From Dyadobacter sp. CY343 (GTDB lineage Bacteria > Bacteroidota > Bacteroidia > Cytophagales > Spirosomataceae), in assembly GCF_021390335.1 (NCBI RefSeq), contig NZ_JAJUXK010000006.1:186001-250000 (forward strand): a stretch of 64,000 nucleotides of DNA, in the 5' to 3' direction. The notes beneath the pieces are model-generated. The model was not told the DNA's origin, did no database searches, and worked only from the letters and a program-made list of their open reading frames with translations. Position numbers and translations under genes: made by a program. The stretch's first letter is position 1, and the number at the start of each line of letters is the position of its first letter. Below are positions 25,259 to 33,771 of the stretch, in pieces.

Positions 25259-26044
25259 ATGCGACAATTATACCTCGCCTTCCTGGCAATTTTTCTAACG
25301 GTTACAGTTTACGGACAACCGGCCTCCAATCGATATTCAACGAACGGTATTAGTGGAAAGAAGAGTTACAATCGAAAAGAAAAGCAGCCTGTATTCCTGA
25401 CCCTGCGCGGCGGGATGACACAATTTTTTGGTGAACTGAATGAACAGGATATGCAAATGGTAATTGGGCTGAGTTTGGGGAAGTATTTGACAAAAGAGTT
25501 TGCTATTCAGACAGATTACAATGCCGGCAAAGTTGGAGGTCAGAAATCGCGGTTTTTCAATTCATATTTTATCAATGAATTCAACACGATCGAACTGCTC
25601 GCAAAATGGGACCTGACTGAGCAATTTAACCGGCTCGAACCCGGGCCGCTGCATTTGTCGGTTTATGGAGGATTTGGGCAGATCTACTTTGCTGCAAATG
25701 CATTCGATCTGGATAACAATGAAATGGTGCGGTTCACGAATAGTAAGTTAAGCGCAAGAAATCCGCTTTTTCTGCGCTGGGGACCTGCGAGAGGCCCTCT
25801 TGGAATTGAGAAAACGCGTGAAGGTATATTGCCCGTCGGCACTACTTTGGAATTTACATTGTTGCCTGCTATGAAAATGAGCGTCGACTACCGGTTTTAT
25901 TTTGTGCGGACGGACAAAATGGATGCGACTTCCGGCCAGAGGCTGATCAATCCGGAAGAAGCCGAATCGTACAGCAGCACGCCCGACGACAAATTCAGCT
26001 TTCTTTCACTTTCTTTGAACTACAAATTCGGGAAGCCAAAATAG
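25259..26044 (+). CDS. Outer-membrane beta-barrel protein of unknown function
   Basis: 261 residues with a signal peptide (MRQLYLAFLAIFLTVTVYGQ). After a basic linker the chain shows alternating beta strands: VFLTLRGGMTQFFGELNEQ, LHLSVYGGFGQIYFAANAF, LEFTLLPAMKMSVDYRFYFV and FLSLSLNYKFGK. That suggests an eight-strand OmpW/OmpA-like barrel. No OmpA peptidoglycan-binding domain is present. The function is not recognised. It stands 21 bp before a PD-(D/E)XK protein gene. Confidence 0.8.
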   Translation: MRQLYLAFLAIFLTVTVYGQPASNRYSTNGISGKKSYNRKEKQPVFLTLRGGMTQFFGELNEQDMQMVIGLSLGKYLTKEFAIQTDYNAGKVGGQKSRFFNSYFINEFNTIELLAKWDLTEQFNRLEPGPLHLSVYGGFGQIYFAANAFDLDNNEMVRFTNSKLSARNPLFLRWGPARGPLGIEKTREGILPVGTTLEFTLLPAMKMSVDYRFYFVRTDKMDATSGQRLINPEEAESYSSTPDDKFSFLSLSLNYKFGKPK

Positions 26045-26065
26045 ACAATTACTAACATCGATCAA

Positions 26066-26647
26066 ATGCCTTTTAACAACGTTAACTACAAACTTTACCC
26101 CTCCCTCCTGAACTGCTACGACCGCTATGAAAAAGGTTATCTGAGCGAGCAGGAGCTGATTAACAGAGTTAACCGCGTGCCGACTCCGCAAACCGACGCG
26201 CAGAAAAAGGGGATTTCTTTTGAGGATGCTGTGATCAAAGGTATTGACGAGGAAATGTTCGATCCGGAGATTCTGTCGCAAGTCCGGGCGTTGCTCCCGC
26301 GCCCGATGTTACGCACGCAATTTTACTGCGAATACCAGCTCAATGACGTCTTACTTTATGGTTATGTAGATGTTTTAGGAAAAATGCTCGCCGTGGATAT
26401 TAAGACGACAAGCAACTATAAACCAGGCAACTACGCAGTAAATCACCAGAATTTTTACCTCCCTGCCTTACGCTCAAAAGGCATCCGCAGTCTTCGCTAT
26501 ATTATCACCGATTTTACCCAGGTGTACGAAGAAGAATACGACCATTCCCTCGACCTTTCCCAGCAGGAAATGCAGATTAGATCATTTTGTGAGTTTTTGG
26601 AAATGAATAGGGCTGTGATTACAGATCGGCGGATTTTTGGGGGTTAG
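26066..26647 (+). CDS. PD-(D/E)XK nuclease superfamily protein
   Basis: 193 residues. The nuclease core is visible: Glu53 (SFEDAV), Asp102 (GYVDVLG), Asp111-x-Lys113 (AVDIKTT) and a downstream HQNFYLPAL segment like the Q/Y motif of RecB/Cas4-type nucleases. The role, DNA repair or processing, is inferred from the fold only. It converges with a small gene, their stop codons overlapping by 4 bp. It does not belong to the integrative element, which begins 0.8 kb downstream. Confidence 0.78.
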   Translation: MPFNNVNYKLYPSLLNCYDRYEKGYLSEQELINRVNRVPTPQTDAQKKGISFEDAVIKGIDEEMFDPEILSQVRALLPRPMLRTQFYCEYQLNDVLLYGYVDVLGKMLAVDIKTTSNYKPGNYAVNHQNFYLPALRSKGIRSLRYIITDFTQVYEEEYDHSLDLSQQEMQIRSFCEFLEMNRAVITDRRIFGG

Positions 26648-26901
26648 TTTGTCCAGATTTTGTCTTGTTTCAGACAATGCTGTAAAAAGCTTTTTGCCGA
26701 CGTTTCAGAATAATCGCTGACAAAACTTTGTGCAGATTTTGCACTAGCAAATTTCGCCTGCGTTTCCAGCATGAGCTCTGTTCCATCTGAATTGATCACG
26801 AATGTTTTGATACAAACAATTTCTTCACCTGCTTCATTACAATCACGGTGGAGGCAGATTTCGGTTTGTGTTTTTGGGAGGTGGATGATTTTGAAGTTCA
26901 T
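26644..26901 (-). CDS. Hypothetical protein (85 aa)
   Basis: 85 residues, no signal peptide, no membrane segment. It has a beta-rich first half (FKIIHLPKTQTEICLHRDC, IKTFVINSDGTELMLETQ) and a helical second half rich in Ser and Ala. Codon use looks like that of the neighbours and the start is an ATG. It is not recognised. Confidence 0.6.
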   Translation of the reverse strand: MNFKIIHLPKTQTEICLHRDCNEAGEEIVCIKTFVINSDGTELMLETQAKFASAKSAQSFVSDYSETSAKSFLQHCLKQDKIWTN

Positions 26902-27069
26902 GGATGTATAGTTTGTTTGCCGTGATTTATTTTACGAAGGTATATTAGCCCAAAATAAATCCGTACAACGAATCAGTTGTAACGTTATAATTTAATATGG
27001 AAGCTATACTTAGTTCAGTTTTGTGATTGAAACTAAACTTGCGATTTCCTTATTTTAGTCACTTTTCTA

Positions 27070-27364
27070 AACTAAGCAATTTGTTAGTTCAACCTTTGAT
27101 GGAATTTTGCAGCTACAACGAAACCTTGACTTCAAACTTCAATCTTTCGGCACGCGCTCCGCAGAGGCCAAAAAAATTGTCGAGTACTTATACGAACAAC
27201 CGGTTATAGACGTATCCAGAATCGAAGCGATCACTGAGAAATCTAAGGCCACCAATTATAAGCTGTTGGCCGATTTCGAGAGATTGGAGATACTTCAAGA
27301 GGTTTCAGGCGGGCAACGGAATAAACTGTATGTTTTCAAAGACTACCTCGACTTGTTCCGATAA
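27070..27364 (+). pseudogene. C-terminal remnant of a Fic-family protein
   Basis: The frame open after a stop near 27070 encodes LQRNLDFKLQSFGTRSAEAKK and continues through a winged-helix-like region (IVEYLYEQPVIDVSRIEAIT, GGQRNKLYVFKDYLDLF). This matches the C-terminal end of chromosomal Fic proteins (Fic core plus wHTH). The Fic core with its HPF(D/E)GNGR motif is absent upstream, and the only in-frame start is a TTG at 27107. I read it as a truncated relic. A short expressed wHTH protein cannot be excluded. Confidence 0.65.
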
Positions 27365-27406
27365 CACAGGCACTGATATCCTATTCAAATCCTCACCAAA
27401 ACAAAA

Positions 27407-27436
27407 AAAGCCGTCACGATTGCTCGTAGCGGCTTT
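27407..27436 (-). terminator. Original terminator of tRNA-Phe, displaced by the element
   Basis: Hairpin AAAGCCG..ACGA / TCGT..CGGCTTT, with a T-run when read leftward. It directly follows the displaced 3' end of tRNA-Phe at 27441. Before insertion it would have ended the tRNA-Phe transcript. Confidence 0.7.
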
Positions 27437-27440
27437 AAGT

Positions 27441-27464
27441 TGTGGTGATGGACGGAATCGAACC
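27441..27464. repeat. attL: left 24-bp direct repeat of the integrative element
   Basis: Identical to 46702-46725, beginning TGTGGTGATGGACGG and ending GAATCGAACC. It copies the 3' end of tRNA-Phe (acceptor 3' strand and T arm). Identity stops at both edges. Confidence 0.92.
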
Positions 27465-27574
27465 TTTGAACTTCATCATTGTTGTATTTAATCTAAATTA
27501 TTGCCTTTCAGGCTTATTAGTAACAAATATATTAAATAGGATTAAATTAAATATAACCTTTATCAACATTTTAC

Positions 27575-27596
27575 TGTAAACCAGTTTGTAAACCAG
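27575..27596 (+). repeat. Left arm-type repeats (two TGTAAACCAG, 12 bp apart)
   Basis: Copies at 27575-27584 and 27587-27596. The same sequence with the same 12-bp phase and orientation occurs at 46628 and 46640 inside the right end. These are likely recombinase arm-binding sites. Confidence 0.75.
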
Positions 27597-27615
27597 CGTG
27601 GATACAATATTTTTG
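27585..27615 (+). promoter_or_regulatory. Candidate promoter of the integrase gene
   Basis: TTTG at 27585-27588, a 19-base spacer and TATTTTTG at 27608-27615 fit the Bacteroidota consensus. The -33 element lies at the second arm-type repeat, so integrase binding could repress its own promoter (inference). Confidence 0.55.
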
Positions 27616-27637
27616 TCTAAATAAAGTAAAACACCTG

Positions 27638-28906
27638 ATGGCAACTGTAAAATACTACTTGAAGAAGCCAAACCCAAACGGGATCTGCTTGATTTCCCTG
27701 TACTTTCGGTATGGTACTGAGCAAGTTGTCATATCGACAAATCTATTCGCCAAGCCCAAGTTCTGGGATTCTAAAAACCAAAAATTAAAATCAGGTCATG
27801 AAGGATATTCAGAGCTAAATGCCAACTTGGAAAAATGGCGAAATGAAGTTCAGAAGATATATCAGCAACGTTTATACCAAAGGCTTCCTATTACTCCTGC
27901 CGATTTAAAGCCGCTTTTTGAGCGTGAAATCAGGATCGACAGATACGAAGCTGCTCCATTGAAACAGAAATCCGGACTGACGGAATTCATTGCCAAATAC
28001 ATTCAATCCGTAGTAGCATTCAAAAATCCCAATACGATTAAAACGTATAACTCACACTTAAAGATGCTCTTAGAGTTCCAGGTAGAATCAAAAAAGAAAA
28101 GCATCAGTTTTAATGAGATTACGCTTGACTTCTATCATGATCTCAAAAGTTTTATGGTAGAGATTAAGAAGTACAATGAAAACACACAGAACAAACACAC
28201 TGGCCTTTTAAAGTTTTTTCTTAACGAGGCAACTGAACGCAAAGAAAATGAAAACCTGGAATTCAAGAGTAGGCGGTTTTCAACCCCACGGAAAGCGGTT
28301 GATTCAATATATCTCGATGAAGAAGAGATAAAGTTGCTTATGAAGCTCGACCTATCTGCTGAACCAAGACTAGAGAAAGTACGGGATCTTTTTATTGTTG
28401 GTTGCTTTACGGGTCTACGGTTTTCTGACCTTACTACTTTACAAGCTGAAAACGTATCCCCTGATTTCAAATATTTGAAAACCAAGACTGTAAAGACAGA
28501 TGAATACCTGGAAATCCCGATTCACCCGATTGTCAGGAAGGTTATGGAGAAATACAAAGATCGGACGCCGAATCATTTGCCCCCAGCTATATCTAATCAA
28601 AAGATGAACGAATATCTGAAGGAAGTCGGTGAAAAAGCCAATCTGAGTGAGGATGTGGCGTTATTTGAAAAGAAAGGAAAGGTTCGGACTCAGAAAAAGG
28701 TAAGTAAATTTTCATTAATAACATCCCACACCGCCAGGCGATCCTTTGCAACCAATGAGTATCTTGCTGGCACACCGACTTATGCCATCATGGCAATTAC
28801 CGGTCATAGGACTGAAAAAGCATTTTTAACATATATCAAAGTAACCAAAAAACAATACGCACGCCAGCTTTCCGAGATCTGGAAAGAACGGTTTAAAGAT
28901 GAATAA
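27638..28906 (+). CDS. int: Tyrosine-type site-specific integrase
   Basis: 422 residues. The N-terminal arm-binding domain begins YYLKKPNPNGICLISLYFRYG. It is followed by a SAM-like core-binding domain and the catalytic domain with Arg261 (GLRFSDL), His364-x-x-Arg367 (SHTARRSF), His390 (ITGHR) and nucleophile Tyr399 (YIKVT). It is the Bacteroidota conjugative-transposon type of integrase and lies 174 bp inside attL. It should catalyse recombination between the element and the tRNA-Phe 3' end. The next gene follows after 2 bp. Confidence 0.95.
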   Translation: MATVKYYLKKPNPNGICLISLYFRYGTEQVVISTNLFAKPKFWDSKNQKLKSGHEGYSELNANLEKWRNEVQKIYQQRLYQRLPITPADLKPLFEREIRIDRYEAAPLKQKSGLTEFIAKYIQSVVAFKNPNTIKTYNSHLKMLLEFQVESKKKSISFNEITLDFYHDLKSFMVEIKKYNENTQNKHTGLLKFFLNEATERKENENLEFKSRRFSTPRKAVDSIYLDEEEIKLLMKLDLSAEPRLEKVRDLFIVGCFTGLRFSDLTTLQAENVSPDFKYLKTKTVKTDEYLEIPIHPIVRKVMEKYKDRTPNHLPPAISNQKMNEYLKEVGEKANLSEDVALFEKKGKVRTQKKVSKFSLITSHTARRSFATNEYLAGTPTYAIMAITGHRTEKAFLTYIKVTKKQYARQLSEIWKERFKDE

Positions 28907-28908
28907 TT

Positions 28909-29373
28909 ATGGCTGAAAACAACGACTATCGCTCTGAATATTCTGAATTTCAAAGAGCACAAAAAATGTTCGGATTTAAGAGTCAGGACAGCCTCGATTT
29001 TACTCCTTACTTTCTGTATGAGATAGGAGCTGCAACTCATCCTTACAATTTATCATTTCCAGAAAAGCCATCGAGGATAAGGTACCAGAATGAGATAGTC
29101 AATTATCTATGTTACTTTGGGTCAGTTGAAGAAGCAATAGAGTGCCTTGAGTATCATTATGATCACTTCGACAATAAAGAGAAATTTTTACGGTACTTCA
29201 AGTTCTCGCTTCCTTCTAGAATTCAGCTTATATCCAAAAAGGAGGATAAAGTTCGCCTCCAAACTTGCTTAGACTGGGTTATTGATATTTATGAGTCTTA
29301 TAAAATGGAACCAATTTACATTGGAGCCAGGGCACAGATTAAAGGAGAGGATAAGGATAGAATTCTCCGCTAA
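28909..29373 (+). CDS. Hypothetical protein (154 aa) linked to the integrase gene
   Basis: 154 residues, soluble, rich in aromatic and charged residues (YNLSFPEKPSRIRYQNEIVN, ECLEYHYDHFDNKEKFLRYF). No recognised family. It starts 2 bp after the integrase stop and should share its transcript. The same frame stays open after its TAA into the next small reading frame, up to 29601, so a longer ancestral protein of about 230 residues ending at FFYGSKRKG is possible. Confidence 0.65.
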   Translation: MAENNDYRSEYSEFQRAQKMFGFKSQDSLDFTPYFLYEIGAATHPYNLSFPEKPSRIRYQNEIVNYLCYFGSVEEAIECLEYHYDHFDNKEKFLRYFKFSLPSRIQLISKKEDKVRLQTCLDWVIDIYESYKMEPIYIGARAQIKGEDKDRILR

Positions 29374-29424
29374 TTCTCTTTTTTGTTCAATGAGGTAAAA
29401 AATCCAAATGGCCCAGACTATGCT

Positions 29425-29601
29425 ATGAAGGCTTCTACTTTGGGCACAGCAATAATCCTCCACCAATTTGAATGCTTTAAAAAATCAGCTTTATCCACAC
29501 TTCAAAAAGATGCAGTTGATATTAAGAAAATCAATAATATCCCTATTGCTTTACAAGAAGAGCTCAGATCATTTTTCTACGGATCAAAGAGGAAGGGATA
29601 A
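29425..29601 (+). CDS. Hypothetical small protein (58 aa), possibly the C-terminal part of the preceding gene
   Basis: 58 residues from the ATG at 29425 (MKASTLGTAIILHQFECFKK). It is in the same frame as the preceding gene, with only one TAA (29371-29373) between them. The sequence looks coding (LSTLQKDAVDIKKINNIPIA). It is either a separate small gene or the tail of a gene broken by a nonsense mutation. Confidence 0.45.
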   Translation: MKASTLGTAIILHQFECFKKSALSTLQKDAVDIKKINNIPIALQEELRSFFYGSKRKG

Positions 29602-29921
29602 TCAATCAGTCATTTGGCAACTAATACCTCAGGTTCTCCAACTGCCTAGACCATCAACCAAGAAGTCAATACGCTGATGAACGGCGAAAAACGACTCGTG
29701 TTTTCGTTCAAGTGTGTAGAAAAACGATTCTTTGACCCACGTTCTTCTGAACGTGGGTCAAAAACTGAAAAGATGACCCACGTTAGAATTGAAATAGACC
29801 TAAATTTGAAAAAATGACTTAGGTAGCGCGTGAGTGAAGTCTAGACACTCATGCTGTGAACGCTGCCTTAGTAGATAATATAAATTGGCAGCATTAAGAA
29901 TATAGTTAATTGAGCACAATC
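29602..29921. other. Intergenic region with operator-like palindrome
   Basis: 320 bp without a convincing gene. It holds the palindrome and half-site at 29731-29784, and TAAATTTG at 29801-29808 as a possible -7 box for the HTH/Doc genes. The remainder is unremarkable. Confidence 0.6.
29731..29784. promoter_or_regulatory. Palindrome plus extra half-site upstream of the HTH/Doc pair
   Basis: A perfect 14-bp inverted repeat, TTTGACCCACGTTC / GAACGTGGGTCAAA, with a 4-base loop (29731-29762). A third copy of the half-site TGACCCACGTT lies at 29774-29784. The half-site lies where the -33 region of the TAAATTTG box would be, so it may be an autorepressor operator. As a hairpin it could also act as a terminator. 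Confidence 0.6.
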
Positions 29922-31007
29922 ATGAGCAAGAATTTGACCGAATCAAGCCTTGACAGGAAAAACATATTGAACAACAACCTTGCTCTACAGGAAGTCTATG
30001 ACCAAGTAGGCTTTTATGGTATCAAGTTTGATGGAAAATACCGCTTTACGAAGCAGCAGGTTGCCCATTATTTTGATGTCGACATTCGGACAATTGACCG
30101 GCTGCTTGAGAATAACAAAGCTGAACTCGAGCAGAGCGGCTATGAATTATACAATGGCCTAAAACTTAAACGATTTAAAGAAGAAGTCGTTGATTTCGTG
30201 AGGGTTGCAAGAGAAAATGAGGATGTTCACGACATGAATGTCGTGAACATCCTTCAACTTACTGATCATGAACTAGATAGCCTATCCAAAACTCCGCAGC
30301 TCGGAACGTTCACTTATAAGGCCTTTCTAAATATAGGTATGCTGCTTACCGGGTCTGAAAATGCCCAAAGGCTTCGTACAGTCATCCTGGACATTGTGAT
30401 TGATGTCTTGAATAAAAAACTGGGTGGTAAAACCAAATATATCAACCAGCGGGAGGAAGAATTCATACCAAGCATAATCCGTGAATATAATTATAGGCAG
30501 GAATTTACCAATGCGTTAGATTACTATATTGACGATAATAAGTTCAAGTATGGGCAGCTTACTGACAAAATTTACAAATGCATATTCAAAGAAAACGCCA
30601 AAGAATATCGACAAATCCTAAATTTGAACTCTAAAGAGAGCGTCCGGAGCACAATGTATTCCGAGGTTTTAGATCTGATTTCGAGTTATGAAAATGGTTA
30701 CGCGAGTTTTCTGAAAAATCGTTCTGAAAGCCTTGGTAGAAAATTGAAACTGTCGGAAGCTCATTTGCTATTTGCCGAATTTGATAAAACAATGGAAGCC
30801 TTCGTAAGCCCTTTAAGGGAAAAAGCCAGAAGCTTGATGGCAAGTAGGGATTTGGCTTTTAGGGATGCTTTACATGAGAAACTCAAGGAATACGTGGATG
30901 CGGTAAGCTCTGACGATTTCGAAAAGTTTTTAGGCGAGCGGAGCATGGATCTGGAAAAGCGACTTGAAGACAATAAAGATGTGTTTGAACGTCTTAAAGA
31001 TCGCTAA
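29922..31007 (+). CDS. HTH DNA-binding protein, probable antitoxin/regulator of Doc
   Basis: 361 residues from the ATG at 29922 (MSKNLTESSLDRKN); a TTG 12 bp earlier is possible. A helix-turn-helix lies near residues 45-75 (RFTKQQVAHYFDVDIRTIDRLLENN). The middle has a region around LSKTPQLGTFTYKAFLNIGMLL, and the C-terminal 150 residues are helical and charged. It ends 2 bp before the doc-like gene. Doc antitoxins are usually under 100 residues, so a partner this large is unusual. The antitoxin role is inferred from position and the upstream palindrome. Confidence 0.7.
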   Translation: MSKNLTESSLDRKNILNNNLALQEVYDQVGFYGIKFDGKYRFTKQQVAHYFDVDIRTIDRLLENNKAELEQSGYELYNGLKLKRFKEEVVDFVRVARENEDVHDMNVVNILQLTDHELDSLSKTPQLGTFTYKAFLNIGMLLTGSENAQRLRTVILDIVIDVLNKKLGGKTKYINQREEEFIPSIIREYNYRQEFTNALDYYIDDNKFKYGQLTDKIYKCIFKENAKEYRQILNLNSKESVRSTMYSEVLDLISSYENGYASFLKNRSESLGRKLKLSEAHLLFAEFDKTMEAFVSPLREKARSLMASRDLAFRDALHEKLKEYVDAVSSDDFEKFLGERSMDLEKRLEDNKDVFERLKDR

Positions 31008-31009
31008 TC

Positions 31010-31498
31010 ATGGAATTAAATTACTTCACGGAACAATATGCAATCATAATCCATGATAAAATCCTTAAAATTTCAGGTGGATTAGAAGGAGTTAAAGAGG
31101 ATGGTGATATCAGCAGCCCCTTGCAGCATATCCAAAATGACGACTATTATCCAACATTTGAAGAAAAGCTATGTCATTTAGTCTTTTCCATCAATAAATT
31201 CCACTGCTTTAATGATTGTAACAAACGAACCTCAATTGCATTAGGAGCTTTTTTTCTCGAAATAAATGGACTTGATATTTTTGTAAATAAGTTTATCATC
31301 GAGATGGAGAACATTGCTGTTACCGTTGCGGATAACATCATTGATAAAGACTTACTCCAAGAAATCATTACATCAATTATTAACGAAGAAGATTATAGTG
31401 AAGAATTAAAACTGAAAATTATTTCGGCACTAAGCCAGGTAAAAGAGGAGAATGAAGCACTTAATCTTGGTGCAGAATTTTACAAAGATCTTTTTTGA
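31010..31498 (+). CDS. doc: Doc-type (Fic fold) toxin
   Basis: 162 residues. The Fic/Doc motif is His65-Cys-Phe-Asn-Asp-Cys-Asn71-Lys-Arg73 (FHCFNDCNKRTS), matching HxFxDxNKR. Upstream LEGVKEDGDISSPLQHIQ is the Doc-type entry. Doc phosphorylates elongation factor Tu, whereas Fic proteins AMPylate; the NKR form favours Doc chemistry. It has an extra C-terminal helix of about 35 residues. It is coupled to the HTH gene 2 bp upstream. Confidence 0.88.
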   Translation: MELNYFTEQYAIIIHDKILKISGGLEGVKEDGDISSPLQHIQNDDYYPTFEEKLCHLVFSINKFHCFNDCNKRTSIALGAFFLEINGLDIFVNKFIIEMENIAVTVADNIIDKDLLQEIITSIINEEDYSEELKLKIISALSQVKEENEALNLGAEFYKDLF

Positions 31499-31558
31499 TG
31501 GCATAGGTTCTGATGACTTCTTGAAAACCAAGATTTTATATAATTAGTAACAAGGCTA

Positions 31559-32212
31559 ATGAATAAATTATCAGCTGAAAAGCAAGTCAAATCTAAGAAG
31601 CGTGTAACTGACCATGGAGAAGTTTTTACTAATGACCGGGAAGTAAACGCTATGCTCGATTTGGTGAAACATGAAACAGAACGTATAGATTCACGCTTCC
31701 TGGAACCGGCCTGTGGAAACGGAAATTTTCTTGCCGAAGTATTGAGGCGAAAACTAGAAGTTGTGAATAGCCGATATAGTAAAAGTCAGATTGAATGGGA
31801 GCGAAATGCATTTATTGCTGTGTCAACAATTTATGGAGTGGATATATTGGAAGATAACGCAATTGAATGTCGGGAGCGGTTATTTTCGATTGTATCTAAA
31901 ACCTATTTTAACAATTTTGGTACAAATGGTAACCTCGAATTTTTAAAAAGTGTACAATTCCTTCTTAAAAGAAATATTTTGTGGGGCGACGCACTTGACT
32001 TTACCAATCCAATTTCAAAAAAACCGATTGTTTTCTCGGAATGGAGCTTTTCACTAGGAGATCTTGTAAAACGAAGAGATTACGTCTTTCGATTTTTGGT
32101 TGAGAAAACACATCAATTTTCTTTGTTCAACGACGAAGGCAATGCTGCTGCGATAGACGAACCAGTTCGCGAATTCCCCTTAATCCATTATCTCAAAATT
32201 GGCCTGAAATGA
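31559..32212 (+). CDS. Restriction-modification methyltransferase-like subunit (SAM motif, no NPPY)
   Basis: 217 residues. FLEPACGNGNFL (47-58) is a good SAM-binding motif I, and VTDHGEVFTNDREVNAMLDLV is a typical N6-adenine methyltransferase N-terminus. No (D/N)PPY catalytic motif is found. The next gene has NPPY but an altered motif I, so the two proteins may work together. Its TGA overlaps the next ATG (ATGA). This split subunit is often annotated restriction endonuclease subunit M. Its biochemical role is inferred. Confidence 0.78.
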   Translation: MNKLSAEKQVKSKKRVTDHGEVFTNDREVNAMLDLVKHETERIDSRFLEPACGNGNFLAEVLRRKLEVVNSRYSKSQIEWERNAFIAVSTIYGVDILEDNAIECRERLFSIVSKTYFNNFGTNGNLEFLKSVQFLLKRNILWGDALDFTNPISKKPIVFSEWSFSLGDLVKRRDYVFRFLVEKTHQFSLFNDEGNAAAIDEPVREFPLIHYLKIGLK

Positions 32213-33771
32213 CGCAAACGAGCTATAACCCTGACGTTCTCTCCTGCCTTGCCAACCTAAGCAATGACGAAGTATTTACACCGCCAAGTTTGGCGAATGA
32301 TATTTTGGATTTACTTCCTTCCGAATTGTGGAGTAACCCCCACGCCAGGTTTTTAGACCCTGTTTCAAAAAGCGGCGTGTTTTTGAGAGAAATGGCAAAG
32401 CGATTAATGCTTGGCTTGGAAAGCCAAATACCCGACAAGCAAAAACGCATTAATCACATTTTTAGCCAACAATTGTACGGCATTGCCATTACTGACTTAA
32501 CCTCTTTACTTTCGCGCAGAAGTGTATATTGCTCCAAAACTGCCAATGGCAGATACTCTGTTTGCGAAACCTTTGTTGATGAACAAGGAAACATTCGCTA
32601 CGAAAGAATGAAACATACTTGGCAAGGCGAAAAATGCATATACTGTGGAGCAAATCAAGAAGTATACGACCGGGAAGATGCCTCAGAAACTTACGCCTAC
32701 AATTTTATTCATACAGACGAACCAGAAAAAATATTTAATATGAAGTTTGACGTTATCGTTGGTAATCCACCTTATCAATTAAGTGATGGTGGACATGGAG
32801 CTAGTGCAAAGCCGATCTATCATAAATTTGTTGAACAAGCTCAAAAACTCAATCCAAAATATATTTCAATGATCATTCCTGCAAGGTGGTTTGCAGGGGG
32901 CAGAGTTGGCGAACTGTCTAATTTCAGAGATGAAATGCTAAAGGATAAACGAATAAGAATTATACATGATTTTCAAGATGCTCGCGATTGCTTTCCTGGT
33001 GTTGAAATCAAAGGAGGAGTAAATTACTTTTTATGGGACAGAGACAACAAAGGTAAATGCAAGGTTCATACCCATATCGGAAAAAGTGTAGTTTCGGTAT
33101 CCGAAAGATATCTTTTAGAAGAAGGGGCATCCACCTTTATTCGTAATAATGAAGCGATTCCAATTCTTAAGAAGATTCAAGAAAAAAAGGAGAAGAGCTT
33201 TTCAGACCTCGTAAGTGCAAATGATCCCTTTGGCTTTGATGTTAGAATTGAGGGAAGTATGACGCGTATAAAACCGAAATACAAACTTTCTCCATTCAAG
33301 GAAGCTGTCAAATTTTACTATAATGGATGGAGAAAAGAAGGGCTAGGATATATTGATAAGAAATATGTTAAAAAAAATGAAGATTGGCTGGCTGAGAATA
33401 AATTATTTGTAGCAAAAGCAATCGGCACTGGCAATGCTAAAACTGATTTAATTAAACCATTTGTTCCAGACCTGAACTCCTGTTCAAGTGAAACATACTT
33501 AGTAATTGGGCCATTCCAATCCAAAAAAATTATGGATAATGTTCAATCCTACATTGCTACAAAATTTTTTCACTTTTTGGTTTCATTAAAAAAGATAACT
33601 CAGGAAGCTCGACGGGGTGTTTATGAATTTGTACCTATTCAAGACTTTTCAGAACCTTGGACTGATGAAAAACTCTACACAAAATATAGTTTAACAGAAG
33701 AAGAAATTATTTTCATTGATTCAATGATTCGTCCAATGGACTTATCACAAAATAGTGGAGAGGATGAGTAA
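32209..33771 (+). CDS. Eco57I-type N6-adenine DNA methyltransferase
   Basis: 520 residues. Catalytic motif IV NPPY is at 186-189 (FDVIVGNPPYQLSDGG). Motif I is altered to DPVSKSG (50-56) instead of DPACGSG, which I recall as a family feature. Cysteines at 108, 119, 143 and 146 (CIYCG) could form a zinc site inserted between motifs. The C-terminal half is probably target recognition (RRGVYEFVPIQDF). It should protect host DNA in partnership with the subunits on either side. It overlaps the upstream gene by 4 bp and the downstream gene by 8 bp. Confidence 0.87.
   Translation: MTQTSYNPDVLSCLANLSNDEVFTPPSLANDILDLLPSELWSNPHARFLDPVSKSGVFLREMAKRLMLGLESQIPDKQKRINHIFSQQLYGIAITDLTSLLSRRSVYCSKTANGRYSVCETFVDEQGNIRYERMKHTWQGEKCIYCGANQEVYDREDASETYAYNFIHTDEPEKIFNMKFDVIVGNPPYQLSDGGHGASAKPIYHKFVEQAQKLNPKYISMIIPARWFAGGRVGELSNFRDEMLKDKRIRIIHDFQDARDCFPGVEIKGGVNYFLWDRDNKGKCKVHTHIGKSVVSVSERYLLEEGASTFIRNNEAIPILKKIQEKKEKSFSDLVSANDPFGFDVRIEGSMTRIKPKYKLSPFKEAVKFYYNGWRKEGLGYIDKKYVKKNEDWLAENKLFVAKAIGTGNAKTDLIKPFVPDLNSCSSETYLVIGPFQSKKIMDNVQSYIATKFFHFLVSLKKITQEARRGVYEFVPIQDFSEPWTDEKLYTKYSLTEEEIIFIDSMIRPMDLSQNSGEDE

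Noticed and set aside
31559..33771. Frameshifted single methyltransferase gene
   Set aside because: Each protein has its own methyltransferase N-terminus (EVFTN and EVFTPPSLAN) and the ATGA overlap is normal coupling, so they are two genes.
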